Assembly: GCA_015063245.1 (NCBI GenBank)
Contig: SUSV01000001.1
Coordinates: forward strand, 292,546 to 356,545
Direction: 5' to 3'
DNA length: 64,000 nt
Origin: Thermoplasmata archaeon
GTDB lineage: Archaea > Thermoplasmatota > Thermoplasmata > Methanomassiliicoccales > Methanomethylophilaceae
A program made the position numbers and the translations under genes. The notes below the pieces were generated by a model, which saw nothing but the letters and a program-made list of their open reading frames with translations, searched no databases and had not been told where the DNA came from. Within the stretch, counting starts at the first letter, position 1; every line of letters begins with the position of its first letter. This document shows, piece by piece, positions 52,174 through 60,363 of this stretch.

Positions 52174-53277
52174 TCAGAACGCTCCGTACTGGTGTGTCGC
52201 GTCCATGACTGCCTGAACGTTCTCAAGCTTGGTCTCGAGGTCCGGAGGAACCTCACATCCGGATGAGATTACGTATCTGGAGTTGAGTCCGCGCTTGCAC
52301 AGTGCAGTCTTGACTTCCTGGCACAGGTCCTTGGTCGCGTTGGTGATCTCTTCCTTGCTGTTCCTGATGAACATCTGAGGATCGATGTTTCCGAAGAGCA
52401 GACAGTTGTCGGCGTATCCCTTGTCGATCGTCTCAGAGGCAGTGGGGCTTCCGGGGATCAGCGGGTAGTAGGCCATCGAGTAGAAGGCGGATCCGAACTT
52501 GTTGATCTGCGTATCAAGGTGGGGCAGATCGGCACAGTTGTGAACTCCGCATCCGAGTCCAGCCTTCCTGGTGGCCTCGTTGGTCGCCTTTGCATACTTA
52601 TCTCCCTCGAACTCTCCGTACTGACCGTCGTCGAGACAGGAGTAGTTACCCCAGAGGTAATCCCAGCACATTGCCTGTGCCGCGTGGTTGTCTCCGAGCC
52701 ATGTAACTGCCTCGCAGCAGAACTTGGTGGTCCTCTCGAGTGCCTTGTGGACAGCGTCGGGTTCCACGAACATATCCATCATGACCTGCTCAGCTCCTCC
52801 GGCCTGTGTCAGAGTAAGGAGAGGTCCCTCGAGGAATGCAGCGTGGAACGACTTGTCTTTGATCCTGGGTGCCAGGAGCCTGTTCATCTCGAGCAGTGCT
52901 CCGGTACGTCCCTCTGTGATCTCTGTGGGGCACTCAGCGATCTTCTCGTAGTCCTCTGCTGTGTGGATGATGTGTTCATCGACGAAGGGTGTGTTTTCCT
53001 TGTCCATCCTGACGTGTGCACCGAAGTTAGATGCAGTGACCGACAGATCGACCAGACATACTGTGAACGGAAGTTTCCATACTTCGTATGCTCTGACGAA
53101 CGACTGGGCTGCCAGCTCGGGGGTGGTCGCCCACTCCTTGTATGTCACTGTCTGCGGCATGAGCCTCCTTGCAAGTCCGAGTGCGAGAGGTGATGAACAG
53201 AGCTCGTCCACAGGCTCATTCATCACGGATGCAATAGCTCTCTGATAAGGGGTCATTGGTGCAACCATTTCAATCAT
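52174..53277 (-). CDS. Methylcobamide:CoM methyltransferase (MtaA/MtbA/MtsA family, UroD fold)
   Basis: These enzymes move a methyl group from a corrinoid protein to coenzyme M, feeding methanogenesis. The 367-residue protein has the UroD-like fold and the zinc signature HxC...C (H246 and C248 in GCGVHNC, C341 in SSGCEVPPD). Other family blocks are FLEGPLLTLTQAGG and LLFGNIDPQ. It overlaps the corrinoid protein gene by 4 bases, so the two form one methyl-transfer unit. Whether it serves methylamines, methanol or methylthiols cannot be settled. Pairing with just one corrinoid gene and no substrate-specific methyltransferase recalls the mtsA/mtsB type. Confidence 0.88.
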   Translation of the reverse strand: MIEMVAPMTPYQRAIASVMNEPVDELCSSPLALGLARRLMPQTVTYKEWATTPELAAQSFVRAYEVWKLPFTVCLVDLSVTASNFGAHVRMDKENTPFVDEHIIHTAEDYEKIAECPTEITEGRTGALLEMNRLLAPRIKDKSFHAAFLEGPLLTLTQAGGAEQVMMDMFVEPDAVHKALERTTKFCCEAVTWLGDNHAAQAMCWDYLWGNYSCLDDGQYGEFEGDKYAKATNEATRKAGLGCGVHNCADLPHLDTQINKFGSAFYSMAYYPLIPGSPTASETIDKGYADNCLLFGNIDPQMFIRNSKEEITNATKDLCQEVKTALCKRGLNSRYVISSGCEVPPDLETKLENVQAVMDATHQYGAF

Positions 53278-53906
53278 CCCTTGAGCCAGGCGACACAGTC
53301 CTGTGCGTTGTTGTCACGGTGATCCGCACCGATGGACTTCGCGAACTCGGGTGAGGTAGGTGGTCCACCGATGGTAACTGTACAGTTGCCCTTGAGTCCG
53401 GTCTCCTTGAGGAGATCGATGGTTGCTTTCATTGCATCCATTGTGGGGGTCATAAGGGTTGAAAGACAAAGGATGTCGAGTCCCTCGTTCTTCACTCCGT
53501 CGACGATGGTCTTGGGCGGCGTGTCCTTTCCAAAGTCGGTGACGATGAATCCGCCTGCGGTCAGCATGGTCTTGACGATGTTCTTTCCGATGTCGTGAAC
53601 ATCTCCCTCGACGACAGATGCTCCGGCCTTCTTCGCATTGTCAAGTGCTCCTGCAGGGATTGCAGGGATCAGAATGTCCAGTCCGGCGTACAGTACCTTT
53701 GATGCTACCAGTACCTGAGGCAGGAACATCTGGTGTGCAGCGAACTTGTCTCCTACAATTGTCATTCCCTTGACAAGACCTTCGTTGATTGTCTCGACGG
53801 GATCCAATCCCTCGTCGAGAGCTTTCTGCGCCAATGGTGCAGACTCCTTGATCTTTAGGTTGACGACAGCGTCGCACAGAGCCTGATAGATCTCTTCCTT
53901 ACTCAT
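53274..53906 (-). CDS. Methyltransferase corrinoid protein (MtsB/MtbC/MtaC-like)
   Basis: This corrinoid carrier accepts a methyl group on Co(I) and passes it on. The 210-residue protein has the B12-binding capping domain (about 1-90, with LPQVLVASKVLYAGLDIL) and the DxHxxG motif with the cobalt-ligating H104 (VEGDVHDIGKNIV). SxL and GG motifs follow (CLSTLMTPTMD and VTIGGPPTS). The start ATG 53906 has the strong site GGAGGAAAC. It is the first gene of an operon with the CoM methyltransferase and is controlled from a promoter with an inverted repeat. Confidence 0.94.
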   Translation of the reverse strand: MSKEEIYQALCDAVVNLKIKESAPLAQKALDEGLDPVETINEGLVKGMTIVGDKFAAHQMFLPQVLVASKVLYAGLDILIPAIPAGALDNAKKAGASVVEGDVHDIGKNIVKTMLTAGGFIVTDFGKDTPPKTIVDGVKNEGLDILCLSTLMTPTMDAMKATIDLLKETGLKGNCTVTIGGPPTSPEFAKSIGADHRDNNAQDCVAWLKG

Positions 53907-53946
53907 TTTTGTTTCCTCCTTTGCTTCCCTTTCGGGATGTTAATAA

Positions 53947-53986
53947 AATCCATCCATATGTATTTAAAAGAATCTATGGATGGATT
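53947..53986 (-). promoter_or_regulatory. 12-bp inverted repeat flanking the TATA element of the corrinoid operon
   Basis: The arms 53947-53958 (aatccatccata) and 53975-53986 (tatggatggatt) are perfectly complementary, with a 16-base spacer that contains the TATA-like tttaaaata region. The ATG lies about 40 bases downstream. A further half-like aatccata lies at about 53990. This is a likely operator. Confidence 0.75.
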
Positions 53987-54263
53987 TGTAATCCATACAT
54001 TTTTGTTTTAGCTACCAAATTATTAGTTGATTAGTATTTAAAGCTTGGTCAGATTTTCCATAATTTGCTTGTTTAGTAATCGATTTATGGTTGCAAAAAT
54101 TCTAAGATAAATTATTAAGTCTATCGTAATATTATTTATAATTTATTATAGTTACATCCAATAATAATTATTTCAATATAAAAGATGGCCACTTATTCGA
54201 ATCAAAAATAATAATAATTCTCCGACTCAAAATCTAATATATGCGCGCGTGATTGAACTCTTA
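53987..54263. other. AT-rich divergent gap before gpmA
   Basis: The gap is very AT-rich, with many TATA-like runs. The TATA element for gpmA is probably taatatat at 54235-54242, about 25 bases before the ATG, so gpmA is probably leaderless. I see no gene here. Confidence 0.55.
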
Positions 54264-55019
54264 ATGACAGGCAATATGAGATTGGTTCTGCTCCGTCACG
54301 GGGAGAGCGAATGGAACAAGCAGAACCTATTCACAGGATGGACCGATGTGGATCTCTCCGAGACCGGAAGGTCAGAGGCGTCATCGGCAGGTAAGCTGAT
54401 GAAGGAAGAGGGTTTGGATTTCGATGTATGCTATACATCCTATCTCAAGCGTGCAATCCATACCTTGAACATCGCGCTATGCGAGATGGACCGTGAATGG
54501 CTGCCTGTCATAAAGACATGGAAGCTCAATGAGCGTCACTACGGTGCGCTACAGGGACTCAACAAGGCAGAGACCGCCGAGAAGTACGGTGAGGACCAGG
54601 TCAAGAAGTGGAGGAGGTCGTACGACATCCCACCGCCGTCCCTTGCCGAGGATGACGAAAGGAATCCCGCACTCCAGGAACAGTACAGGGGGGTCCCCAG
54701 GGAGTCGCTCCCTCTCACCGAGAGCCTCAAAGACACCGTCGCCAGGGCTGTGCCCTTCTTCAACGATGTCATCAGGCCGAGGATGCTTGCAGGAGACAGG
54801 ATCATCATCGCGGCGCACGGCAACTCGCTGCGTGCCCTCGTGAAATACTTCGAGGACATATCGGATGAGGATATCGTCGGCGTCAACATCCCTACCGGCG
54901 TCCCGCTCGTCTATGAATTCGATCCCGATTTCAAGGTCGTCTCCAAGAGATACCTGGGGGACCAGGAAGCTGTCAACGCCAAGATGAACGCCGTGGCCAA
55001 CCAGGCCAAGAAGAAGTGA
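54264..55019 (+). CDS. gpmA: 2,3-bisphosphoglycerate-dependent phosphoglycerate mutase
   Basis: Interconverts 3- and 2-phosphoglycerate. The 251-residue protein has the histidine phosphatase motif [10 protein letters not shown] (phospho-His), [39 protein letters not shown] and [13 protein letters not shown]. These identify the bacterial/eukaryotic cofactor-dependent form rather than the archaeal ApgM. I chose ATG 54264; GTG 54249 and ATG 54276 are alternatives. The type is uncommon in archaea and suggests past transfer. Confidence 0.94.
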   Translation: MTGNMRLVLLRHGESEWNKQNLFTGWTDVDLSETGRSEASSAGKLMKEEGLDFDVCYTSYLKRAIHTLNIALCEMDREWLPVIKTWKLNERHYGALQGLNKAETAEKYGEDQVKKWRRSYDIPPPSLAEDDERNPALQEQYRGVPRESLPLTESLKDTVARAVPFFNDVIRPRMLAGDRIIIAAHGNSLRALVKYFEDISDEDIVGVNIPTGVPLVYEFDPDFKVVSKRYLGDQEAVNAKMNAVANQAKKK

Positions 55020-55056
55020 ATCATTATTATTAACAGGAGTCTAATCAGGGATTATT

Positions 55057-56361
55057 ATGACAGCATTAAAAGATTCCAGCAATATCGCCGTCGGCGACGG
55101 TATCGTTACCGTCAACGGATGGGTACAGGATATCAGGAACATGGGAGGTATCGCTTTCCTGCAGCTCCGCGACAGGTTCGGCATCATCCAGGTCACGATG
55201 CCCAAGAAGAAGATCGGTCAGGAGCTCTTCGATGAGCTTACATCTCTTTCAAGGGAATCCGTCATCTCCGTTACCGGTGAGGTCAAGGAGAGCAACCAGA
55301 CCGCACTCGGTCTCGAGCTCATCCCCTCGGAGTATCAGCTGCACAGCGCTGCAGGGGTACCGCTCCCCATGGGGGTCATCGACAAGGTAAACGTAGAGAT
55401 GGACACCCGTCTCAACAACAGGTTCATGGATCTCAGGAAGCCCGAGGTCAAAGCGATCTTCGAGCTCAAATCCATGATGGTCGCACTCATCGAGGAGGCC
55501 GTCCGTGAGAACGGCTTCACGCAGGTCTTCACACCCAAGATCTCTGCTGCAGGAGCGGAAGGCGGTGCCGAGCTCTTCAAGATCAAGTACTTCGACAAGG
55601 ACGCTTTCCTCTCGCAGTCCCCTCAGCTCTACAAGCAGGTGCTCATGTCCACCGGATTGGACAGGGTCTTCGAGATCGCACCCGCATTCCGTGCCGAGCA
55701 GTCCAACACTAACCGTCACGTCACAGAGTTCATCTCATTCGACGGGGAGATGTCCTGGATCCAGAGCATGGACGATGTCCTCGCAATGATCGAGGTCATC
55801 ATCGACCACGTCATCACCGGACTCAAGGAGAAGGGACAGAAGCAGCTCGAGATCATCGGAAAGGAGATCGTCGTGCCTTCAAGGCCCTATCCCAAGCTCA
55901 CATACAGCGAGTGCCTGAAGATCGTCAACGACGGAGGGCTCCCCCTGAAGAACGGCGACGACCTCGGAACCGAGGGTGAGAAGATCGTCGGGGATTACAT
56001 GGCGAAGCAGGGCAAGGACCTGTACTTCATCGTCGAGTACCCCGAGGAGGCAAAGCCTTTCTACATCATGGAGAAGGACGGTACAGAGTTCTCATATGCC
56101 TTCGACCTCGATTACAAGGGTCAGGAGATCTCCTCCGGAGGACAGAGGGAGCACAGGTATGACAGGCTCGTCGCAAGGATGGAGAAGAAAGGTCTCGACC
56201 CCGAGGACTTCGGATTCTATCTCGACGCCTTCAGGTACGGTATGCCTCCGCACGGCGGATGGGGTATCGGTATCGAGAGACTGCTCGTCAAGATGCTGGA
56301 CCTGCCCAACATCAGGGAAGCCATCCTCTTCCCCAGGGATCCCAGCAGGCTTTCGCCTTGA
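55057..56361 (+). CDS. aspS: Aspartyl-tRNA synthetase, archaeal type
   Basis: Charges tRNA-Asp, and perhaps tRNA-Asn if non-discriminating. The 434-residue protein has an OB-fold anticodon domain (about 10-110, GWVQDIRNMGGIAFLQLRDR) and the class II core: motif 2 (FRAEQSNTNRHVTEFISFD) and motif 3 (GWGIGIERLLVKML). No bacterial insertion domain is present, so it is the archaeal/eukaryotic type. A terminator follows. Confidence 0.96.
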   Translation: MTALKDSSNIAVGDGIVTVNGWVQDIRNMGGIAFLQLRDRFGIIQVTMPKKKIGQELFDELTSLSRESVISVTGEVKESNQTALGLELIPSEYQLHSAAGVPLPMGVIDKVNVEMDTRLNNRFMDLRKPEVKAIFELKSMMVALIEEAVRENGFTQVFTPKISAAGAEGGAELFKIKYFDKDAFLSQSPQLYKQVLMSTGLDRVFEIAPAFRAEQSNTNRHVTEFISFDGEMSWIQSMDDVLAMIEVIIDHVITGLKEKGQKQLEIIGKEIVVPSRPYPKLTYSECLKIVNDGGLPLKNGDDLGTEGEKIVGDYMAKQGKDLYFIVEYPEEAKPFYIMEKDGTEFSYAFDLDYKGQEISSGGQREHRYDRLVARMEKKGLDPEDFGFYLDAFRYGMPPHGGWGIGIERLLVKMLDLPNIREAILFPRDPSRLSP

Positions 56362-56370
56362 AACCTTAAA

Positions 56371-56386
56371 AGGGGGTATTCCCCCT
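56371..56386 (+). terminator. Terminator of aspS
   Basis: The stem aggggg / ccccct with a 4-base loop lies 10 bases after the stop and is followed by attctcc and a pyrimidine-rich stretch. Confidence 0.7.
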
Positions 56387-56400
56387 ATTCTCCACTTTTA

Positions 56401-56440
56401 CCACTTTCACTCACCTCCCCTTGTCTTGTTTATATATCCT
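56401..56440 (+). promoter_or_regulatory. Promoter with motif shared with the Mre11-like gene
   Basis: The 15-base motif ccactttcactcacc (56401-56415) is followed 15 bases later by a good TATA element, tttatatatcc. The ATG lies about 35 bases after the TATA start. It is the second copy of the motif at 33791. Confidence 0.65.
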
Positions 56441-56468
56441 GCAGCGGATAGCTTGACTGGGATGTTAC

Positions 56469-57005
56469 ATGGCCGCACCAGGCGAACCATATGAAAGGGA
56501 ACTGAAAGGACTTCTATCCGGCGACGAGAAGACAGTCGCCAAGATGATCAAGACATGCAGCGATGTCGAGAGGGAGGCGTACAGCTCGATGCTGAAGAAC
56601 CCATTCCTGGTGACACGTGCAGCAGGGTCCCTGGGGATAGACCTGGTCGCCATGAGATGGGATTTCTCATTCCCCATCGAAGTGAAGAGCTCCAGCGAGA
56701 ACGTCCTGCATTTCAGCAAGAGCGCCCGTCTGATAGATCAGGCGAACGATATGCTGCAGGTCTGTACGCAATCACATCTGGTTCCCATATATGCGTACAG
56801 GCTCAAGTCCTATCGCGGGGATCCCTGGAGAGTCTTCACCATCCCTACCGATCACAATTTCAAAGGGCGCAACGCCATCCTGTACCGCAGGATCCCGTCC
56901 TTCGAGACCACTTCCAGCGGCAATTACATAATGCGCTGGGAGAATGGGATGAAGCTTTCCGACCTCATCAGATATGTTGGCATGACCGACTATTCGGTCG
57001 AGTGA
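56469..57005 (+). CDS. hjc: Hjc-like Holliday junction resolvase
   Basis: Archaeal Hjc cuts four-way DNA junctions. The 178-residue protein keeps the nuclease residues in order: E9 (YERELKGLL), D58 (GSLGIDLVA), and E71 and K73 (PIEVKSS). VTRAAGS precedes the Asp, as in Hjc. It is longer than usual (about 120-150 residues) because of an insertion at about 15-45 and a C-terminal tail of about 50 residues. It has its own promoter with the motif shared with the Mre11-like gene. Its identity as Hjc is likely but not certain. Confidence 0.82.
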   Translation: MAAPGEPYERELKGLLSGDEKTVAKMIKTCSDVEREAYSSMLKNPFLVTRAAGSLGIDLVAMRWDFSFPIEVKSSSENVLHFSKSARLIDQANDMLQVCTQSHLVPIYAYRLKSYRGDPWRVFTIPTDHNFKGRNAILYRRIPSFETTSSGNYIMRWENGMKLSDLIRYVGMTDYSVE

Positions 57006-57163
57006 GAAGCGGAACACCGTCAGAACTCATAGGGCTCATCACGCATCAGCCACGTTCAATCATCATCCGGTCTGTTCCGTTCCGTAATCTGCGAACATGT
57101 AGAATAATCCATTCACGTGAGACTGCGATAGTGTTTATAAGGCTATGAGGGTACTGACGGCTG

Positions 57164-58567
57164 ATGTCTGAGGAGAACGGGTATACCAAGGATGTCGAGG
57201 TGATGCTCGGCAATCCCAAGAAGGCGCTTCTTGCCATGGCCATACCTATAGTCATAGCGAATCTCGTCCAGAGCATCAACAATATCATCGACACCGTGTG
57301 GCTCACATCGATAGGCGTGGAGGCACAGGCCGCAGTCAATGTGATATTCCCCATCTTCTTCCTCACCATAGGTCTGGGCAACGGTATCGGTGTCGGAGCA
57401 TCGCAGGCCCTGGCCAGGAGGATCGGGGCAGGAGACCGCAACGGGGCGAACCAGGTCGCATCGCAGGCGTTCATCCTGACGATCGTCATCAGCCTGATCA
57501 TCGCAGCGGTATTCCTTCTGTCAGCGGAGTATCTGATAGAAATCAGCGGCGGAGCCTCCAACATGGATGCCTGTATGGATTATGCCATACCCATCTTCGT
57601 CTCGGTCCCTGCGATCCTTATCGGAGATACATTCAGCGCCCTCCTGAGGTCCGAAGGCGCTGCAAGGCGCTCGATGATCATTCATGTCATCGGGGCAGGG
57701 CTCAACATAATCCTCGACCCCATCTTCATCTTCGGACTGGACATGGGAGTCAGCGGAGCCGCGATCGCGACCGCATTGTCCGTAACCATCCCCCTTGCCC
57801 TTGTCGTCTTCTGGTATTTCCTCAGGAAGGATACCTTCGTCAGGATACCTCTCAGGCGCTTCAGGTTCAACGTTCCCCTCATATGGGATATCCTGAAGGT
57901 CGGAATACCTGCGTCCCTCGAACTTGTTCTGATGTCGGTGGTGATGATGTCGATGAACGACATCATAGACGGGATCTCGCCCGTCGACGGGGTAGCGATC
58001 TACGGGAACAGCTGGAAGATCATCGACCTGTTCCTCATGCCGACGATGGCCATCGGCTTTGCCATAGTGCCGATCTGCGCAGCCGCGCTGGGTGCAAAGA
58101 AGGCCCATAAGATCAAGGAGGTCTATATCCTAGCCATAAAGTACGGAGTGGCCATATGCCTCATGGTCTCTCTGATCATCCTGCTTTCATCCCAATATCT
58201 GGTCATACCGTTCTCCTATTCGGAGGAGACGATGGCAATCAGGGATGAGATGGCCTATTTCCTCCTGATCTGCGCTATATTCCTGCCGGTCTGCCCCTTG
58301 GGATACACCTCGGCAGGTTATTTCCAGTCCATGGGTTGGGGTATGAGATCCCTCTCATGCACCGTGGTTCTCAATTTCGTCCGTCTTCCCATATGCATCT
58401 ACCTCGGCGATACATACGGCACGCTGGATGCCGTATGGTGGGGTATAGTCATTGCTGAGTTCGTCGGTGCGTTCTACGGTCTGGGCCTCGGAGCGTACAG
58501 CTTGCGCAAGATGCTACGGGGAGGATACCCGAAGCTGATAAGGAAAGAGGATTTCATAGCCGATTGA
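57164..58567 (+). CDS. MATE-family efflux transporter
   Basis: The 467-residue membrane protein has twelve predicted helices and the MATE pattern of two related halves. It starts NPKKALLAMAIPIVIANLVQ and has GIGVGASQALARRIGAGD in the first half and IVPICAAALGAKKAHKIKE in the second. MATE proteins export cationic drugs or metabolites using Na+ or H+. The substrate is unknown. It is followed 38 bases later by a small membrane protein gene. Confidence 0.93.
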   Translation: MSEENGYTKDVEVMLGNPKKALLAMAIPIVIANLVQSINNIIDTVWLTSIGVEAQAAVNVIFPIFFLTIGLGNGIGVGASQALARRIGAGDRNGANQVASQAFILTIVISLIIAAVFLLSAEYLIEISGGASNMDACMDYAIPIFVSVPAILIGDTFSALLRSEGAARRSMIIHVIGAGLNIILDPIFIFGLDMGVSGAAIATALSVTIPLALVVFWYFLRKDTFVRIPLRRFRFNVPLIWDILKVGIPASLELVLMSVVMMSMNDIIDGISPVDGVAIYGNSWKIIDLFLMPTMAIGFAIVPICAAALGAKKAHKIKEVYILAIKYGVAICLMVSLIILLSSQYLVIPFSYSEETMAIRDEMAYFLLICAIFLPVCPLGYTSAGYFQSMGWGMRSLSCTVVLNFVRLPICIYLGDTYGTLDAVWWGIVIAEFVGAFYGLGLGAYSLRKMLRGGYPKLIRKEDFIAD

Positions 58568-58605
58568 GGCGATTGTTCTTTTATCAGTATCCCGATTCGA
58601 GTAGC

Positions 58606-58959
58606 ATGAGCGAAGAGGAAGCCAAGATATCCAAGGGCGGCGCCTACGGTTCCGTCATGGTGATAATAGGCATCATCATCGGTTTGCTGATGTTCTACTA
58701 CGACATGGGTTTCATCCCTGTCATCTGTGTTCCGCTTATCTTCATAGGCGTATACCTTATCATATCCTCCTTCGGGCGCAGCCAGGTGGAGGACGTACAG
58801 GGCACGTCCGAGGCCGGCGCGGCACTGCTGTGGGGATTCGTCTTGATCGCTGTAGGTGGGGCCGGACTGGTCTACCTGTTCTCGGACAGCATCATCATAC
58901 CGATCGTGTTCGCACTGGTGATGCTGATATGCTACATCGTCGTGAAGAAGACGAGATGA
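58606..58959 (+). CDS. Small membrane protein (117 aa)
   Basis: Four hydrophobic segments (SVMVIIGIIIGLLMFYY, FIPVICVPLIFIGVYLI, LLWGFVLIAVGGAGLVYLF, IIIPIVFALVMLICYIVV) suggest four membrane helices. The ends are short and charged (MSEEEAKISK and VKKTR). I chose ATG 58606; the frame upstream runs into the MATE gene's end. It may assist the MATE transporter or be independent. The family is unknown. Confidence 0.75.
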   Translation: MSEEEAKISKGGAYGSVMVIIGIIIGLLMFYYDMGFIPVICVPLIFIGVYLIISSFGRSQVEDVQGTSEAGAALLWGFVLIAVGGAGLVYLFSDSIIIPIVFALVMLICYIVVKKTR

Positions 58960-58970
58960 AAACAATTTAA

Positions 58971-58991
58971 TCCGGCTTTTTCAAAGCCGGA
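58971..58991. terminator. Bidirectional hairpin terminator
   Basis: A perfect 9-bp stem (tccggcttt / aaagccgga) with a 3-base loop lies between convergent genes. Confidence 0.8.
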
Positions 58992-59022
58992 ATAATTGGT
59001 TTGTTTGCTACATTAGAAGATA

Positions 59023-59262
59023 TCAGCTCTCAACGAGCTGCCATTGTTTCAGGTTAAAGGTGCAACACTGTACCTTGGACGATACGATTATCCCGTCCTG
59101 CCAGAGACCGAATAGTTTTGGTTTCACATCATCCAAGTATGACCTGTATGCTTCGGCATCCTGAAACTCTGTCGGACGGAGCTTCTTGATGATGGAACGT
59201 GTGCAGATCATCGGATTGTCACCGATAACTCTCAACAGTTCATCACAGGTGATCGGTTGCAT
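59023..59262 (-). CDS. Hypothetical small protein (79 aa), possibly HTH
   Basis: The frame from ATG 59262 reads MQPITCDELLRVIGDNPMIC and ends in TGA at 59023. The pattern of a short helix pair followed by FGLWQDGIIVSS resembles a winged helix (helix, helix, strand). An upstream in-frame ATG (59295) lies across the likely promoter. The family is unknown. Confidence 0.5.
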   Translation of the reverse strand: MQPITCDELLRVIGDNPMICTRSIIKKLRPTEFQDAEAYRSYLDDVKPKLFGLWQDGIIVSSKVQCCTFNLKQWQLVES

Positions 59263-59378
59263 AAGTAGTAAACTGATTATGGATATATAATCCATCCCAT
59301 CAAAATTTGAGTCCGATGTTCAAAATCGATGAAAATCAAGGAAGCTATATCCGCCAAGCGGATTGAAGGGGTTTGGAA

Positions 59379-59396
59379 TGGGGGGTCGGACCCCCA
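59379..59396 (-). terminator. Hairpin terminator of the HyuA-like operon
   Basis: The stem ggggg / ccccc lies 6 bases after the minus-strand stop at 59402. Confidence 0.65.
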
Positions 59397-59401
59397 CGGT
59401 T

Positions 59402-59734
59402 TCATTCCTGTCCGTCGAGGATGATCTCGTTGTTATGCGCCTGGTTGCACAGGTTCTTGGAGAGCATCCCGACCTCGATCCATGCCGCATCGAAGACTGC
59501 GTTCGGCACGAGACACGGCACGGACAGCGTCGCCCTGATGTCGGGGTCGACGACCTTGCTTCCGGCGAAACTCGTAACATCCTCGAGCGTGATCTCCTTC
59601 AGTTTGTCGGCATATTCCTGTACGTGAGGGCAGTTGGTAGTGATCTTCACATCGAGGTTTCCCTCGTCGTTCATGGTCACTTCGATTATGTGCTTCTTCG
59701 CACAGGTGTGCATGTTCACTTCGACTTTTGCCAT
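59402..59734 (-). CDS. DUF6951-like small Cys protein
   Basis: A 110-residue paralogue of the protein at 24141, with matching blocks NCPHVQEYAD and PCLVPNAVFDAAWIEVGML. Here it has four cysteines. It is the last gene of the HyuA-DUF1638 operon, 11 bases after the DUF1638 gene. This trio is seen near methyltransferase loci in methanogens (from memory). It may contact a metal or corrinoid; no function is established. Confidence 0.72.
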   Translation of the reverse strand: MAKVEVNMHTCAKKHIIEVTMNDEGNLDVKITTNCPHVQEYADKLKEITLEDVTSFAGSKVVDPDIRATLSVPCLVPNAVFDAAWIEVGMLSKNLCNQAHNNEIILDGQE

Positions 59735-59745
59735 TGGTTCTCACC

Positions 59746-60363
59746 TTATCCTAGACTTCTTGCTAATTCCTTTGCTTGTTTGATCGTGTCCTCTATGCGG
59801 TGTATGTCGCATTTCCTGCAGTCGTGCTTCAGATTGAGCTCATCGGCGAACTTCTTGGAGAGTTCCATGTAGTGTTCTGAATCCCCGACGCCGGTATCCA
59901 GGAACAGGGTGCGCTGATACGAGTCGAAAATGATGTCGAAGAAGAACTCGGGTTCGAAACCCTCGATCTCATCGAGATGCATCTCCTTGATCAGACCATT
60001 CGTTCCCTCCATGGCCCATCCGGGCGTGTTGAACCACGTTCCGGTGCAGATGCTCTTCTCCGCCTTGTACTCATCAGGGCCGAGGATGGCCTCGATGCAG
60101 TCGCAGCCCTTCAGCATCACTGCGGGAATCTTGATCTCTTCGGTGATCCTATCCAGCGAGTTGCATACAGCGTAGCCGAGGAAGAGGACATCTACGATGC
60201 CCTCGAAGTATTTCGCTTCCTGCAGGATGACTTCTTTCATATGTTCGGGCCATTCGTGGAGTGCGAATTCCAAGTATTTCCTCTCGGTGAAATCGGGGTC
60301 GTCCTTCGTAAGGAACTCGATCTCCGGTTTGAGTATGTCGCAGGCTAGGATACCGATCTTCAT
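59746..60363 (-). CDS. DUF1638 family protein
   Basis: The 205-residue protein matches DUF1638: ILACDILKPEIEFL at the start, VDVLFLGYAVCNS in the middle, and CDCIEAILG. Cysteines at CDC and late CRKCDIHR may bind metal. DUF1638 proteins often lie beside corrinoid methyltransferases and their activators in methanogens, but no activity is known. The gene overlaps the HyuA-like gene by 4 bases. The stop is TAA. Confidence 0.85.
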   Translation of the reverse strand: MKIGILACDILKPEIEFLTKDDPDFTERKYLEFALHEWPEHMKEVILQEAKYFEGIVDVLFLGYAVCNSLDRITEEIKIPAVMLKGCDCIEAILGPDEYKAEKSICTGTWFNTPGWAMEGTNGLIKEMHLDEIEGFEPEFFFDIIFDSYQRTLFLDTGVGDSEHYMELSKKFADELNLKHDCRKCDIHRIEDTIKQAKELARSLG

